From Xanthomonas sp. F10 (GTDB lineage: Bacteria > Pseudomonadota > Gammaproteobacteria > Xanthomonadales > Xanthomonadaceae), in contig NZ_JACHNP010000001.1 of NCBI RefSeq assembly GCF_014206815.1, positions 586,456-650,455 of the forward strand: a stretch of 64,000 nucleotides of DNA, written 5' to 3'. This document shows positions 47,247 to 55,914 of this stretch, in pieces (the first letter of the stretch is position 1; every line of letters begins with the position of its first letter). The translations under genes and the position numbers were made by a program. The notes beneath the pieces were generated by a model. It had not been told where the DNA came from. It saw only the letters and a list, made by a program, of their open reading frames with translations, and did no database searches.

Positions 47247-47274
47247 ACTTTACCGCAACTGCGGCGACTGGCAA
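47247..47274 (-). promoter_or_regulatory. promoter of trpE
   Basis: On the minus strand: TTGCCA (47274-47269), a 16-base spacer, TAAAGT (47252-47247). Predicted transcription start at about 47240-47239, coincident with the GTG of the leader ORF. Confidence 0.6.
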
Positions 47275-47330
47275 CGGTTGCAGACGCCACCAATCGATCG
47301 CGGCGCGGTGGTGGTCGGTGAGGATGTCGC

Positions 47331-47448
47331 GTCGGGACTGAAGTCCCTCCCACAAGGGATTCATTGCCTGGGAACATCTCCGTAGGAGCGGCTTCAGCCG
47401 CGACGGGCGTTACCGGGAATGCCGGTCGCGGCTGAAGCCGCTCCTACG
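47331..47448. repeat. two REP-like elements upstream of trpE
   Basis: A second-family unit GTCGGGACTGAAGTCCC followed by CACAAGGG (47331-47357), then the inverted pair CGTAGGAGCGGCTTCAGCCG (47381-47400) and GTCGCGGCTGAAGCCGCTCC (47425-47444). It fills the gap between the trpE promoter and the YegS-like gene. Confidence 0.85.
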
Positions 47449-47503
47449 AGAGCAACACGCGAGCGACACGATCGCAGATGGAAGGCGTGCGCTGCGGCGT
47501 TCG

Positions 47504-48442
47504 CTAGCGCCCGCGTGCCTGCAGCAGCGGCGACTCCGGCGGCAGGTGCATGCGCAGGCGGCCGGGCACGCAGTCGATGCGGAAATGGCGCGAGGTTTCC
47601 GGTTCGCCATCCAGGTTCAGGGTCAGCGGCTGCGCCGCTTCGATCCGCAGCCACGGCAGGCGCGCGCGCACCGCCACCCGCTCCAGCGCGGCCTGTTTGC
47701 CGGACGTGACCAGGGTGCCGAGGGTCGCGGCGACTTCGCCGGTCAGTTCCGGCACCAGGGTCAGGTCGAGCAGGCCATCGTCGAGCAGCGCGTCCGGGCA
47801 CAGCACCTGGCCGCCACCGGCCTGGCGGCCGTTGCCCAGGCCGAGCGCGATGAAATCGCCTTCCCAGGAAAATTCCGGCCCCTCGAAACGGGCCCGGATC
47901 GGATCGATCCGGCCCAGCCGGCTCATACCGGTGACCAGGTAGGCCAGCCCGCCCAGCATCTTCTTCAGGCCTTCGTCGGTCTCCACCGTGACCTGGGTAC
48001 CGAAGCCGCCACTGGCGACATTGGCGCACCAGTGCGGGCCGTGCTCGGCCTCGATGCGCAGCAGGTCAATCGGCCGTGCCGGCGTGCGCGCGATCAGTTC
48101 CAGCGCCTCCAGCGGCGGCAGCGGGATGCCGGTGGCTGTGGCGAAATCGTTGGCCGTGCCCAGGGCCACCAGGCCCAGCGCCGGCAATGCCGCGGCCGGC
48201 TCCTGGCGATGCGCCAGCGCGCTGGCGACCTCGCTCAGGGTGCCGTCGCCACCGGCGGCGACGATGCAGGCGGCGCCATCGGCCACCGCCTCGGCGACGT
48301 AGCGCTCGGCATCGCCCTGCTCCCAGGTGACCCGCACCTGCAGCGCCACGCCGCGTGCACGCATGTCCATGACCGCCTCGCGCAGCGTCTCGTCGCCGGC
48401 CGACTTGCCGTTGAGGATCAAACGCCAGTGCGCTGCAGCCAT
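47504..48442 (-). CDS. YegS/diacylglycerol kinase-like lipid kinase
   Basis: A 312-residue lipid kinase of the DAGK catalytic family, which phosphorylates diacylglycerol, phosphatidylglycerol or a similar lipid. [19 protein letters not shown] is the start typical of YegS. The nucleotide loop is [17 protein letters not shown], followed by [34 protein letters not shown] and [13 protein letters not shown] mark the C-terminal domain. The start used is MAAAHWR at 48442; ATGs at 48451 and further upstream are possible. Confidence 0.9.
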   Translation of the reverse strand: MAAAHWRLILNGKSAGDETLREAVMDMRARGVALQVRVTWEQGDAERYVAEAVADGAACIVAAGGDGTLSEVASALAHRQEPAAALPALGLVALGTANDFATATGIPLPPLEALELIARTPARPIDLLRIEAEHGPHWCANVASGGFGTQVTVETDEGLKKMLGGLAYLVTGMSRLGRIDPIRARFEGPEFSWEGDFIALGLGNGRQAGGGQVLCPDALLDDGLLDLTLVPELTGEVAATLGTLVTSGKQAALERVAVRARLPWLRIEAAQPLTLNLDGEPETSRHFRIDCVPGRLRMHLPPESPLLQARGR

Positions 48443-48522
48443 GCGAACCATCCCGGGATGAGGCGCCCACGCTAACGGGCGCGGCATGGGCGATGCGTGA
48501 ATCCCGGCGCGGCCGTTGTCAT

Positions 48523-48643
48523 ACGCACGTCACCGTGCGTCCGGAACATGGAAGGCCATAGCAAGGAAGACGGATGGAGGCAGGATCAGCCTCCGATTTC
48601 TCTCCCAGGGGCCGCACCGGCGACGGTGCGGTTCTTTTCTTTT
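48523..48643 (+). ncRNA. candidate GGA-rich small RNA (Rsm/Csr type)
   Basis: A gene-free strand with its own intrinsic terminator. It holds a 7-base-pair hairpin (ACGCACG-TCAC-CGTGCGT, 48523-48540), six GGA triplets within 43 bases (48543-48585), a hairpin GGAGGC/GCCTCC that displays AGGATCA in its loop (48576-48594), and a terminator. GGA in loops and single strands is the RsmA/CsrA-binding pattern. It lies between yegS-like and GNAT genes, both on the other strand, so it is neither a leader nor a tail of theirs. The 5' end and promoter are not identified (TTGTCA at 48516 is the only hint). Confidence 0.4.
48612..48643 (+). terminator. intrinsic terminator of the candidate small RNA
   Basis: Stem CCGCACCG/CGGTGCGG, loop GCGA, then TTCTTTTCTTTT on the plus strand. 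No plus-strand protein gene precedes it. Confidence 0.8.
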
Positions 48644-48659
48644 GGTCGCCCGGCGCCGC

Positions 48660-49142
48660 TCAACCGGCGGCAAACCTGGCCAGCGCCTCGCCCTGCAGCC
48701 GGTACACGGTCCACTCGTCCTGCGCGAGGGCGCCGACCGCTTCGTAGAAATCGATCGCCGGCTGGTTCCAGTCCAGCACCGACCATTCGAAGCGGCCGCA
48801 GCCCTCGGCCACCGCCTGCCGCGCCAGATGCTGCAGCAGCGCCTTGCCGGCGCCCACGCCGCGGTGCGCCGGGTCCACATACAGGTCTTCCAGGTACAGG
48901 CCGTTGCGGCCCAGCCAGGTGGAGTAGTTGTAGAAGTACACGGAGTAGCCGATCGGCTGGCCGTCGGCCTCGCAGATCAGTGCCTGCGCGCGGGCGTCGG
49001 CGCCGAACAGGCTGGCGCGCAGGCCGGCCTCGTCGGTCTGCACCGCGTCCTCGGCGCGCTCGTAGCGCGCCAGGTCGCGGATCAGGCGCAGGATCAGCGC
49101 CGCGTCGTCGGCCACCGCCGGGCGGATGTGCAGGACCGCCAC
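48660..49142 (-). CDS. GNAT family N-acetyltransferase
   Basis: A 160-residue GNAT enzyme. It starts [20 protein letters not shown]. The acetyl-CoA site is [20 protein letters not shown] (Q/RxxGxG/A), and [20 protein letters not shown] follows. The sequence resembles diamine/thialysine acetyltransferases (SSAT-like), whose segment before the CoA loop reads YLEDLYV. The acceptor is therefore likely an amine, but this is not proved. It begins one base after the rpe stop on the same strand. Confidence 0.88.
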   Translation of the reverse strand: MAVLHIRPAVADDAALILRLIRDLARYERAEDAVQTDEAGLRASLFGADARAQALICEADGQPIGYSVYFYNYSTWLGRNGLYLEDLYVDPAHRGVGAGKALLQHLARQAVAEGCGRFEWSVLDWNQPAIDFYEAVGALAQDEWTVYRLQGEALARFAAG

Positions 49143-49143
49143 C

Positions 49144-49812
49144 TCAGCGCTCCGCCACCGCGGCGCGCATGCGCGCGATCACCTCGGCATAGTCCGGCGC
49201 ATTGAAGATGGCCGAGCCGGCGACGAAGGTGTCGGCGCCGGCGGCGGCGATCGCGGCGATGTTGTCCGGCTTGACCCCGCCGTCGATCTCCAGCCGGATC
49301 GGCTTGCCGCTGGCGTCGATGCGGGCGCGGATCGCGCGCAGCTTGTCCAGCGCCGAGGGAATGAAGGCCTGGCCGCCGAAGCCCGGGTTGACCGACATCA
49401 CCAGCACCAGGTCCAGGTCGTCCAGTACCCAGTCGAGGATGTCCACCGGGGTGGCCGGGTTGAGCACCAGGCCGGCCTTGCAGCCGTGCGACTTGATCAG
49501 CTGGATGCTGCGGTGCACGTGGCGGCTGGCCTCGGGGTGGAAGCTGATGATGCTGGCGCCGGCCTCGGCGAAATCCGGGATCAGCCGGTCCACCGGCTCC
49601 ACCATCAGGTGCACGTCGATCGGCGCGGTGACGCCGTGCTTGCGCAGCGCCTGGCAGACCATCGGGCCGATGGTCAGGTTGGGCACGTAATGGTTGTCCA
49701 TCACGTCGAAGTGGATCCAGTCGGCGCCGGCGCGCAGCACGGTATCCACTTCCTCGCCGAGGCGGGCGAAATCGGCGGACAGGATGGACGGGGAGATGAT
49801 GCAGTCGGACAT
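49144..49812 (-). CDS. rpe: ribulose-phosphate 3-epimerase
   Basis: A 222-residue TIM-barrel enzyme that interconverts ribulose-5-phosphate and xylulose-5-phosphate in the pentose phosphate pathway. [57 protein letters not shown] and [10 protein letters not shown] are all in place with the metal-binding His and Asp residues. It lies between a J-domain protein gene and a GNAT gene on one strand, with 9- and 1-base gaps. Confidence 0.97.
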   Translation of the reverse strand: MSDCIISPSILSADFARLGEEVDTVLRAGADWIHFDVMDNHYVPNLTIGPMVCQALRKHGVTAPIDVHLMVEPVDRLIPDFAEAGASIISFHPEASRHVHRSIQLIKSHGCKAGLVLNPATPVDILDWVLDDLDLVLVMSVNPGFGGQAFIPSALDKLRAIRARIDASGKPIRLEIDGGVKPDNIAAIAAAGADTFVAGSAIFNAPDYAEVIARMRAAVAER

Positions 49813-49821
49813 GGCGGGGTC

Positions 49822-50154
49822 TCAGCGCTTGCGCAGGGTGCGGATACGGTCGTAGGCGGTGTTGAGCTGGCTGGCCTTCTTCTCGGCGCGGGCGCGCAAC
49901 TCGGGGCTGGCGCTGGCGACCTTGTCGGGGTGGTACTGGGACATCAGCCGGCGGTAGGCCAGTTCGATCTCGGCGTCGGTGGCGTCGCGGGTCAGGCCCA
50001 GCTCCCGGTACGGATCCTCGCGCTGGGACAGCTTGAACCAGTCAGCATCGAAGGCATGCCCGATCAGCAGCCCGATCAGCGCGCCCAGCACCGGCGTGGG
50101 CCGCAGCAGCAGGGCCCCGGCGATGGCGCCGAGCAGTTTTCCGTACCAGGGCAT
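49822..50154 (-). CDS. short DjlA-like J-domain membrane protein
   Basis: A 110-residue protein. The N-terminus [20 protein letters not shown] followed by [17 protein letters not shown] resembles the membrane segment of DjlA, including the GLLIGHxFD motif. The C-terminal half is a J-domain (about residues 45-108) with the essential HPDK in [12 protein letters not shown], so it can stimulate a DnaK/Hsp70. The middle TerB-like domain of full-length DjlA is absent. The start was chosen at 50154; an in-frame extension upstream is not family-like. It may be an independent small family rather than a broken gene, since both ends look intact. Confidence 0.82.
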   Translation of the reverse strand: MPWYGKLLGAIAGALLLRPTPVLGALIGLLIGHAFDADWFKLSQREDPYRELGLTRDATDAEIELAYRRLMSQYHPDKVASASPELRARAEKKASQLNTAYDRIRTLRKR

Positions 50155-50295
50155 GGGGCAAGGCGGGCGCGGCGTCAGGGCCGGCCATTTTACGGCACAG
50201 CGGGGCATTCCGGCCGTACACTACGCGGCCCGCCGTCCGCCGCGGGCCCGCCGGGTCCCGGGACGGTCGCCATTGCGAAGTCCGTAGGAGTGCCT

Positions 50296-51222
50296 GTGTC
50301 CACCACGCTGTTGCAATCCGATCTGCCCGGCCTGCCCTTGCGCCACCGCGGCAAAGTCCGCGACGTGTACGATATTCCCCGCGAGCGCCTGCCGGCCGAC
50401 GCGCCGCCCGGCGACTACCTGCTGATGGTCGCCACCGACCGCCTCTCCGCCTTCGACGTGGTGCTGCCGGACCCGATCCCCGGCAAGGGCGAGATGCTGT
50501 GCCAGGTCTCCAACTTCTGGTTCAAGAAGACCGAGCACCTGATGCCCAACCACCTCACCGGCATCGACGTGGCCGCAGTGCTGCCCGAGGGCGTGGACAC
50601 CGCGCTGTACGCCAAGCGCGCGGTGGTGACCCGCAAGCTCAAGCCGGTGCCGGTGGAAGCCATCGCCCGCGGCTACCTGATCGGCAGCGGCTGGAAGGAC
50701 TACCAGCGCACCGGCAAGGTCAGCGGCATCGAACTGCCCGACGGCCTGCGCCAGGCCGAGAAACTGGCCGAACCGATCTTCACCCCGTCGACCAAGGCCG
50801 CCGTCGGCGACCACGACGAGAACATCGACTTCGACGCCATGGTCAAGACCGTGGGCGCCGAACTGGCCGAGCGCGTGCGTGACGCCACCCTGCGCATCTA
50901 CCGCTTCGCCGCCGACTTCGCCGCCGAGCGCGGCATCCTGCTGGCCGACACCAAGTTCGAGTTCGGCACCGACGCCGATGGCCGCCTGTACATCATGGAC
51001 GAGATGCTGACCCCGGATTCCTCGCGCTACTGGCCGGCCGACGAATACGAAATCGGGACCAGCCCGCCGAGCTACGACAAGCAGTTCGTGCGCGACTACC
51101 TGGAGACGCTGGACTGGGGCAAGACCGCGCCCGGCCCGCGCCTGCCGCAGGACGTGATCGACCGCACCCGCGCCAAGTACGCCGAGGCGCTGCAGCGGCT
51201 GGCGGGGATTTCGGTCGACTGA
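50296..51222 (+). CDS. purC: SAICAR synthetase (phosphoribosylaminoimidazolesuccinocarboxamide synthase)
   Basis: A 308-residue enzyme that joins aspartate to CAIR in purine synthesis. It is the longer, eukaryote-like PurC subtype. [39 protein letters not shown]-like [32 protein letters not shown] and LADTKFEFG are the conserved blocks. The start is a GTG at 50296 with TAGGAG six bases upstream. It is divergent from the J-domain gene and is not linked to the purH-purD group. Confidence 0.97.
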   Translation: MSTTLLQSDLPGLPLRHRGKVRDVYDIPRERLPADAPPGDYLLMVATDRLSAFDVVLPDPIPGKGEMLCQVSNFWFKKTEHLMPNHLTGIDVAAVLPEGVDTALYAKRAVVTRKLKPVPVEAIARGYLIGSGWKDYQRTGKVSGIELPDGLRQAEKLAEPIFTPSTKAAVGDHDENIDFDAMVKTVGAELAERVRDATLRIYRFAADFAAERGILLADTKFEFGTDADGRLYIMDEMLTPDSSRYWPADEYEIGTSPPSYDKQFVRDYLETLDWGKTAPGPRLPQDVIDRTRAKYAEALQRLAGISVD

Positions 51223-51374
51223 GTGGGGTCGTGCGCCGGGTGGCCGGCGCATTGGGTGTTGTGGAAGGCACCACCATGCGGTTTCCGGACGCCATCGGGC
51301 TGCTTACGACCCGATGGCCCTGCCCGACCAGGCTCGGGCATCCGCACGAATGATTCCGAGCCCAGGAGGATGCG

Positions 51375-52010
51375 TTGGCCAGTTCGTCCCGACTTTTTGC
51401 CGCGTTCGCACTTTCCATGGCACTGGCCGCCTGCAACCCTCGGCAGGCCGACGCCGTACCGACCGCAAACCCCGTCGCTGACGCATCCACCCAATCGCAG
51501 ACCGCGCGCCAGGATGACGGCGTTGCAGCGCTCGCCGAGTCCTTGCACCTGCGTTGTGAAAATGCGGCCAAGGGAAGCAGCTGCGTTTCGGGCAACATGG
51601 ACGCCGGCGATTTCTACGACGTCGACGTGTCTCCAGGCTGTGGCGCAGACGGAAACTTCGCAGGCGTGGCCGAGCACGACGCCACACTTCTGGACGCCTT
51701 GCCGGTGACCGGCAGCAAGGCACAGGTCGCCGCCAAGCTGTCCGATGGGCAATTCGTCTGCATCCTCGCGACCGCGCATGCGGGTCAACAGGCCACCTAC
51801 TACTACGTGGTCGCCCTCCCGCCTGCGAGCGTCAGCGCATGCCAGGGCAAGGCACTCTGCAAACAATATGGCGAGCGTCCGGTCGACTTCGTGACGCAGC
51901 GCAAGCGGGGTAGACCGTGCACCATCGCAGCCAATGCGCGTCCTGAAGGCGACTGTGCGCAGGGATGGATCGAACCGCAGAAGCTGGATGTCTTCGCGAA
52001 CGGATTATGA
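51375..52010 (+). CDS. cysteine-rich lipoprotein, candidate immunity-cluster member
   Basis: A 211-residue lipoprotein of unknown function. The signal peptide ends at the lipobox LAAC with C20; the next residue is Asn, so outer-membrane sorting is expected. The mature protein has about ten cysteines (such as LRCENAAKGSSCVSG, SPGCGADG, SACQGKALCKQ), which suggests a disulfide-braced periplasmic domain. The start is a TTG at 51375 with AGGAGG four to nine bases upstream. No ATG fits. It is the first of three lipoprotein genes that lead to the peptidoglycan-hydrolase effector. Confidence 0.75.
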   Translation: MASSSRLFAAFALSMALAACNPRQADAVPTANPVADASTQSQTARQDDGVAALAESLHLRCENAAKGSSCVSGNMDAGDFYDVDVSPGCGADGNFAGVAEHDATLLDALPVTGSKAQVAAKLSDGQFVCILATAHAGQQATYYYVVALPPASVSACQGKALCKQYGERPVDFVTQRKRGRPCTIAANARPEGDCAQGWIEPQKLDVFANGL

Positions 52011-52187
52011 TCCGTCGCGACGCGCGGAGGTGCTCGATAGCGGTTGAGCGGGCGACTGCACCCCGGCGTTGGACGATGTGGACCCCGCGGCAATGCGCCG
52101 CCTCGGCTTCACGACATGATGATCCTGCTCGACTAAACTCAGTCGCCCGCAGGGCGATCGCCCGCCCGACCCGATCAGGAGGATCCG

Positions 52188-52670
52188 TTGGCTCTCGCAC
52201 GCCCCATTCTGACGTCCCTGGCATTGGCAGCGACCCTGGCTGCGTGCAAGGCGCAACCGACCGGCTCCACGGTGGCGGCAGCAACGGCCGCGCCCTCGCA
52301 GGCCGCTCCCGCCGCAGCCGCGCCGCGTTGCCCGGATGCCGATTTCGACGCCTTCCTCAAGCGCTTCAGCGCCGACAGCGCGGTCCAGGAAAAGGCCACC
52401 GCCGACCCGTTGACGATGATTCACATCGACCCGGACGCGCAGCCGGAACCTGCGCCGGTCACCCGCAACGTGCCGCTGTCCGAGGTGGAATGGCCGGTGA
52501 TCCCGAACCTGGACGCGGCCCGCAAGGGCGGGCGCGAGATCGTGGTGACGCAGAACGCCGAGGGCCGGCAGGTCATGGTCCGCACCCCCGATACCGGCGA
52601 CCAGCAGATCTACCAGTTCGCGCAGAGGCCCTGCTGGACGCTGGTGAAGGTCGACGATCAGGCGTTGTAG
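52188..52670 (+). CDS. lipoprotein, candidate immunity-cluster member
   Basis: A 160-residue lipoprotein. Lipobox LAAC at C20 is followed by Lys, then an Ala/Thr-rich linker up to about residue 45. The folded part begins RCPDADFDAFLKRFSADSAV and has a pair of cysteines (C48 and C151, in PRCPD and RPCWTL) that could join its ends. The start is a TTG at 52188, in a ribosome-site context (AGGAGGATCCG) almost the same as that of the previous gene (AGGAGGATGCG). I recognise a similar DxDFxxFLxRF start in other Xanthomonadaceae lipoproteins but no function. Confidence 0.75.
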   Translation: MALARPILTSLALAATLAACKAQPTGSTVAAATAAPSQAAPAAAAPRCPDADFDAFLKRFSADSAVQEKATADPLTMIHIDPDAQPEPAPVTRNVPLSEVEWPVIPNLDAARKGGREIVVTQNAEGRQVMVRTPDTGDQQIYQFAQRPCWTLVKVDDQAL

Positions 52671-52834
52671 CCGCGCGCGCAGGGAGACACGGCATGGATG
52701 CTTTTCGCCAGCGCAGCGCCACCCGCCATGTCGCGACAAACGCTCATCTTCTATCCGCCCTCGCCCCGTAATGGCCGGGCAGCATGTAGCTGCCCGCTCG
52801 CCAAGTGGCAATTGAACTAGCAGAGGAAATTCAC

Positions 52835-53548
52835 GTGCATTTCCTGAAATTCTCTTCTTCGCTTCTCGCTCTGGCATTGGCAGCCTGCGGGGGAGCAACC
52901 GCGGATGGAAAATCCGCCGACGCGCGCGACGCGCAACAGCCGCCCCCGGTTTCCAGCCAGCAAAACCAGGCGCAGAACGCTCCCGCCACGCCTACTCAGC
53001 AAGGGAATGCCACCGTGCAAAATGTCGCCTCTTTCGTTCCTTCGGGCATGGAAACCGTGGACACGCTCCGCGGCGACCTCACCGGCACCGGTCGGTCAGA
53101 TGCATTGCTGGTCGTCTCCCCCCCAACGTCCGCTGGCGAGAAGCTGGGTCAAGGTGCGCCAAGAACGGTGATCCTGCTGACCCAGGACGAACGTGGAGAG
53201 CTGCACAAGGCCGCGGAGAATGCGCATATCGTCCCATGCGCGAACTGCGGCGGCATGGCAGGCGATCCTTATGCGTTTTCGCGGATCGAAAAAGGGAAGT
53301 TCACCATCTCCATTTCGGGCGGCTCGCGCGAGCGCTGGGCTGACGACTTCACCTTCCGCTATGCACCCGCGAATAAAAGCTGGCTGCTGGAGAAGGTGGT
53401 GCGTGAACTCACCGATACGCAAACCGATCAGCACAAACAGTTGGAGCTGACGGCCAAGGATTTCGGGCAGGTGGCATTCGCGGATTTCGATCCTGCCAAG
53501 CTGCCCAAGGTCGCCCCACTGGACGAGGGCGCGTCGAGTACGAATTAA
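52835..53548 (+). CDS. lipoprotein, candidate immunity protein for the adjacent lysozyme-like effector
   Basis: A 237-residue lipoprotein: signal peptide to LAAC (C18), a Gln/Pro/Ala-rich linker to about residue 60, then a folded domain. Residues 74-95 (TVDTLRGDLTGTGRSDALLV) resemble the calcium-binding-repeat-like segment of XAC2610, the Xanthomonas lipoprotein that inhibits the type IV-secreted lysozyme XAC2609, as I remember that pair. PCANCGGMAGDPYAF in the middle is another family-like block. The start is a GTG at 52835 with AGAGGA nine bases upstream. It lies 70 bases before the effector gene, the position expected for an immunity gene. Confidence 0.75.
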   Translation: MHFLKFSSSLLALALAACGGATADGKSADARDAQQPPPVSSQQNQAQNAPATPTQQGNATVQNVASFVPSGMETVDTLRGDLTGTGRSDALLVVSPPTSAGEKLGQGAPRTVILLTQDERGELHKAAENAHIVPCANCGGMAGDPYAFSRIEKGKFTISISGGSRERWADDFTFRYAPANKSWLLEKVVRELTDTQTDQHKQLELTAKDFGQVAFADFDPAKLPKVAPLDEGASSTN

Positions 53549-53618
53549 AGGGAGGTAATGGTTTCCGCGGACATGGAGGGTCCGTCCATCACGTTGCTGA
53601 GAAATGAGGAGCTACACC

Positions 53619-55400
53619 ATGGCAACAGACAGAGAGAACCAGATGCTCCGCGCCGCCTACGCGGCCGGCATCACACAGCCCAGGGAACTGGCGAATTTCA
53701 TGGCGCAGGTGGGCCATGAGTCCGGCGGACTTTCCAGGCTTGAGGAAAGCTTCAATTACACCAAGGGGATCGGACAGATCACTGCCAATGTGCGTTCCGC
53801 TTTGCGCGAAGGTCCGGAAGCTCTGGAAAGCGCGCGTGTCGAGGCACTCAGGGGACGGCCCGAACGGCTCGGCGAACTCATGTACGGCAACCGCCGGGAT
53901 CTTGGCAACGATCAGCCGGGAGACGGCTATCTCTATCACGGCCGTGGCTACATGCAATTGACCGGCAAGGCGCAGTACCGCGCGGCTGGCGAGGCATTAG
54001 GCCTGGACCTGGTCAATCGACCAGAGTTGGCATCTCAGCCTGAGAACGCCTCGCGCATCGCCACTTGGTATTGGCAGCAGAAGGTACCCGAGGAGCAGCG
54101 CAACAGCGCCCGAGAGGCGGGTGCCGCCATCAACGGGGCCAACCCGCCGAACGGCTTGGCGGATCGCGAGCGGCGCTTCGAGCACTGGCAGCGCACGCTG
54201 ACACCCGAGTTGATGCAGAACCTGGCGGCAGGGCGCCTTGGCGAACCCGTCGCTGCACCGACACAAGGCCATCGGCCTGCCACGGCAAACGTTGCTGCGC
54301 CCCACAGCACCTTCCAGCAGACGATGGAGCGCATGCTGCCGAGTCAGGGCAAGGTCGATCCGCACATCACCGGGCACTACGGCGAACACCGCGCGCGTGG
54401 CCCGCACGGCGGTACCGACTTCAACTACGAAGGCGGTCAGACGGGAATCAACCGGCAGCATCCGACGGTGCACGCGCCGATCTCCGGCACCGTGACCTTC
54501 TCCGGCGGCCAGTACGGCACGGTGAAGATCCGCGATGCGCAGGGCAACTCGCACGAAATCCTGCACCTGGATTCGCGCTCGGTGAAGGAAGGCGACGTGG
54601 TGCGCGCCGGCGATGCGATCGGCACCATGGGCGGACGCGGCCCGAACGGAGCGAACCAGTACGCGCAGCATGTGCACTACCAGATGCACGATGCGAACGG
54701 GAAGGCCGTCAGTCCGGAGACGTGGTGGAACCGCGGCCAGCAGGTCGAGGCCCATGGCCGCGATCAGGCGCAGCAGGGCAACGGCACGCTGCGCCAGGGC
54801 GACCGCGGCCCGGAGGTGCGTGAGTTGCAGCAGCAGCTCAACCGCCTCGGCATCCGCGACGCGCAAGGCCGTCCGCTAGCCGAGGATGGCCGCTTTGGCG
54901 ACAACACTCACGAGGCGGTGACCGCCCTGCAGAAACAGCGCGGCCTCACCCAGGACGGCATTGTCGGCCGCGACACCCGTGCCGGGCTGGCGGCTGTCGA
55001 GCAGGCGCAAGCCAAGCCGGCGAAAGGCCCGCAGCTCGGCGAGCGCGGCCACCCGGATACCCCGCTGTACGACAAGATGCGCACGGAAGCCGATCGGGGT
55101 GCAGAGAAGGCCAATCCGCCGCATGCCAGGCTGTCGAACGAGGCGGTGGCCAATCTCACCCTGCAGGCCAAGCAGGCCGGGATCGATAGCCCCGACAAGC
55201 TGAAGGAGGTCAGTGTGGCGAACGACAAGGCCTTCGTCGCCGGGAACACGCCGGGCTTCCGTGCGGTGGTGGACCTGCAGCAGCCGGCACCGCCGCTGGA
55301 GCAGACCAGCGCGCAGTTGGCTCGCCAGTCCGCGCAGCAGCAGGAGTCGGTGCAGCGCGAGCAGCAGCAGGAAGCGAACAGGAGCATGGCGCGCGCCTGA
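53619..55400 (+). CDS. GH19-M23-peptidoglycan-binding effector with XVIPCD-like C-terminus (type IV secretion effector)
   Basis: A 593-residue peptidoglycan-degrading protein without a signal peptide. Residues 1-190 are a GH19-type muramidase/chitinase-like domain (E34 in QVGHESGG, then YHGRGYMQLTGKAQY at 106-120). Residues about 240-372 are an M23 endopeptidase: H263 and D267 in GPHGGTDF, and HVH at 351-353. Residues about 388-460 form a PG-binding domain (GDRGPEVRELQQQLNRLG). From about 475 the tail is XVIPCD-like (HPDTPLYDKM, AFVAGNTPG, PPLEQTSAQ), ending in a Gln-rich run. Such tails guide effectors into the antibacterial X-T4SS. The ATG at 53619 follows GAGGAG by seven bases. The upstream lipoprotein would protect the producer. 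Confidence 0.88.
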   Translation: MATDRENQMLRAAYAAGITQPRELANFMAQVGHESGGLSRLEESFNYTKGIGQITANVRSALREGPEALESARVEALRGRPERLGELMYGNRRDLGNDQPGDGYLYHGRGYMQLTGKAQYRAAGEALGLDLVNRPELASQPENASRIATWYWQQKVPEEQRNSAREAGAAINGANPPNGLADRERRFEHWQRTLTPELMQNLAAGRLGEPVAAPTQGHRPATANVAAPHSTFQQTMERMLPSQGKVDPHITGHYGEHRARGPHGGTDFNYEGGQTGINRQHPTVHAPISGTVTFSGGQYGTVKIRDAQGNSHEILHLDSRSVKEGDVVRAGDAIGTMGGRGPNGANQYAQHVHYQMHDANGKAVSPETWWNRGQQVEAHGRDQAQQGNGTLRQGDRGPEVRELQQQLNRLGIRDAQGRPLAEDGRFGDNTHEAVTALQKQRGLTQDGIVGRDTRAGLAAVEQAQAKPAKGPQLGERGHPDTPLYDKMRTEADRGAEKANPPHARLSNEAVANLTLQAKQAGIDSPDKLKEVSVANDKAFVAGNTPGFRAVVDLQQPAPPLEQTSAQLARQSAQQQESVQREQQQEANRSMARA

Positions 55401-55914
55401 GCCGCCAAGCAGTGATGGGGCGATCGTGCCGACAGCGCGGTCGCCCCTGATCGGCGACGCCACCGCTTGCCTGTGGTAACCGGCCAGGCGGCGTCCGACG
55501 CGTCTCGGACTTCGTTCGTCCAAACGGAAAAGCACGTCTCATACCTGCTTCGGGCACGATCGAGCCGCCTGCAAGGTCCTCCTGTAGGAGCGGCTTCAGC
55601 CGCGACGGGCACGTTCCCGCTCAAACCTGTCGCGGCTGAAGCCGCTCCTACGGGACACGTCCCAGAGATTCTAGAGCCCCTCGAAAGGTCGCTCCGCTGG
55701 CCGGGCAGCCTGCATGCTGGCTGCGCGGGCGGGGAACGTTGCGGAGTCGGGTCCAACCGGCAACGGGAAGGACGTCCGTGCCGCAGGCAACGGCTATCCG
55801 CTCCGCCGGATCGCCGCAGACGATCCCGTCGCCGCGCTCCTCGCCTCCCGCGGCCCAGTGTCTCCGCATCGCGCCAGCGATGGCGCTATGCTGGGCCGGT
55901 TCCTGGGAGGGAAG
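55401..55914. other. gene-free region after the effector
   Basis: A 514-base stretch with one REP pair at 55583-55651. Outside it I see no gene, RNA or clear promoter. The last 60 bases lead into the Mpo1-like gene. Confidence 0.5.
55583..55651. repeat. REP-like inverted pair
   Basis: TGTAGGAGCGGCTTCAGCCG (55583-55602) and GTCGCGGCTGAAGCCGCTCC (55629-55648) are perfect inverted arms apart from the ends, 26 bases apart. Confidence 0.9.

Noticed and set aside
53619-55400. Phage endolysin or prophage remnant
   Set aside because: GH19, M23 and binding domains occur in endolysins, but no holin, spanin, tail or integrase gene is near. The C-terminal tail and lipoprotein neighbour fit a secreted effector.
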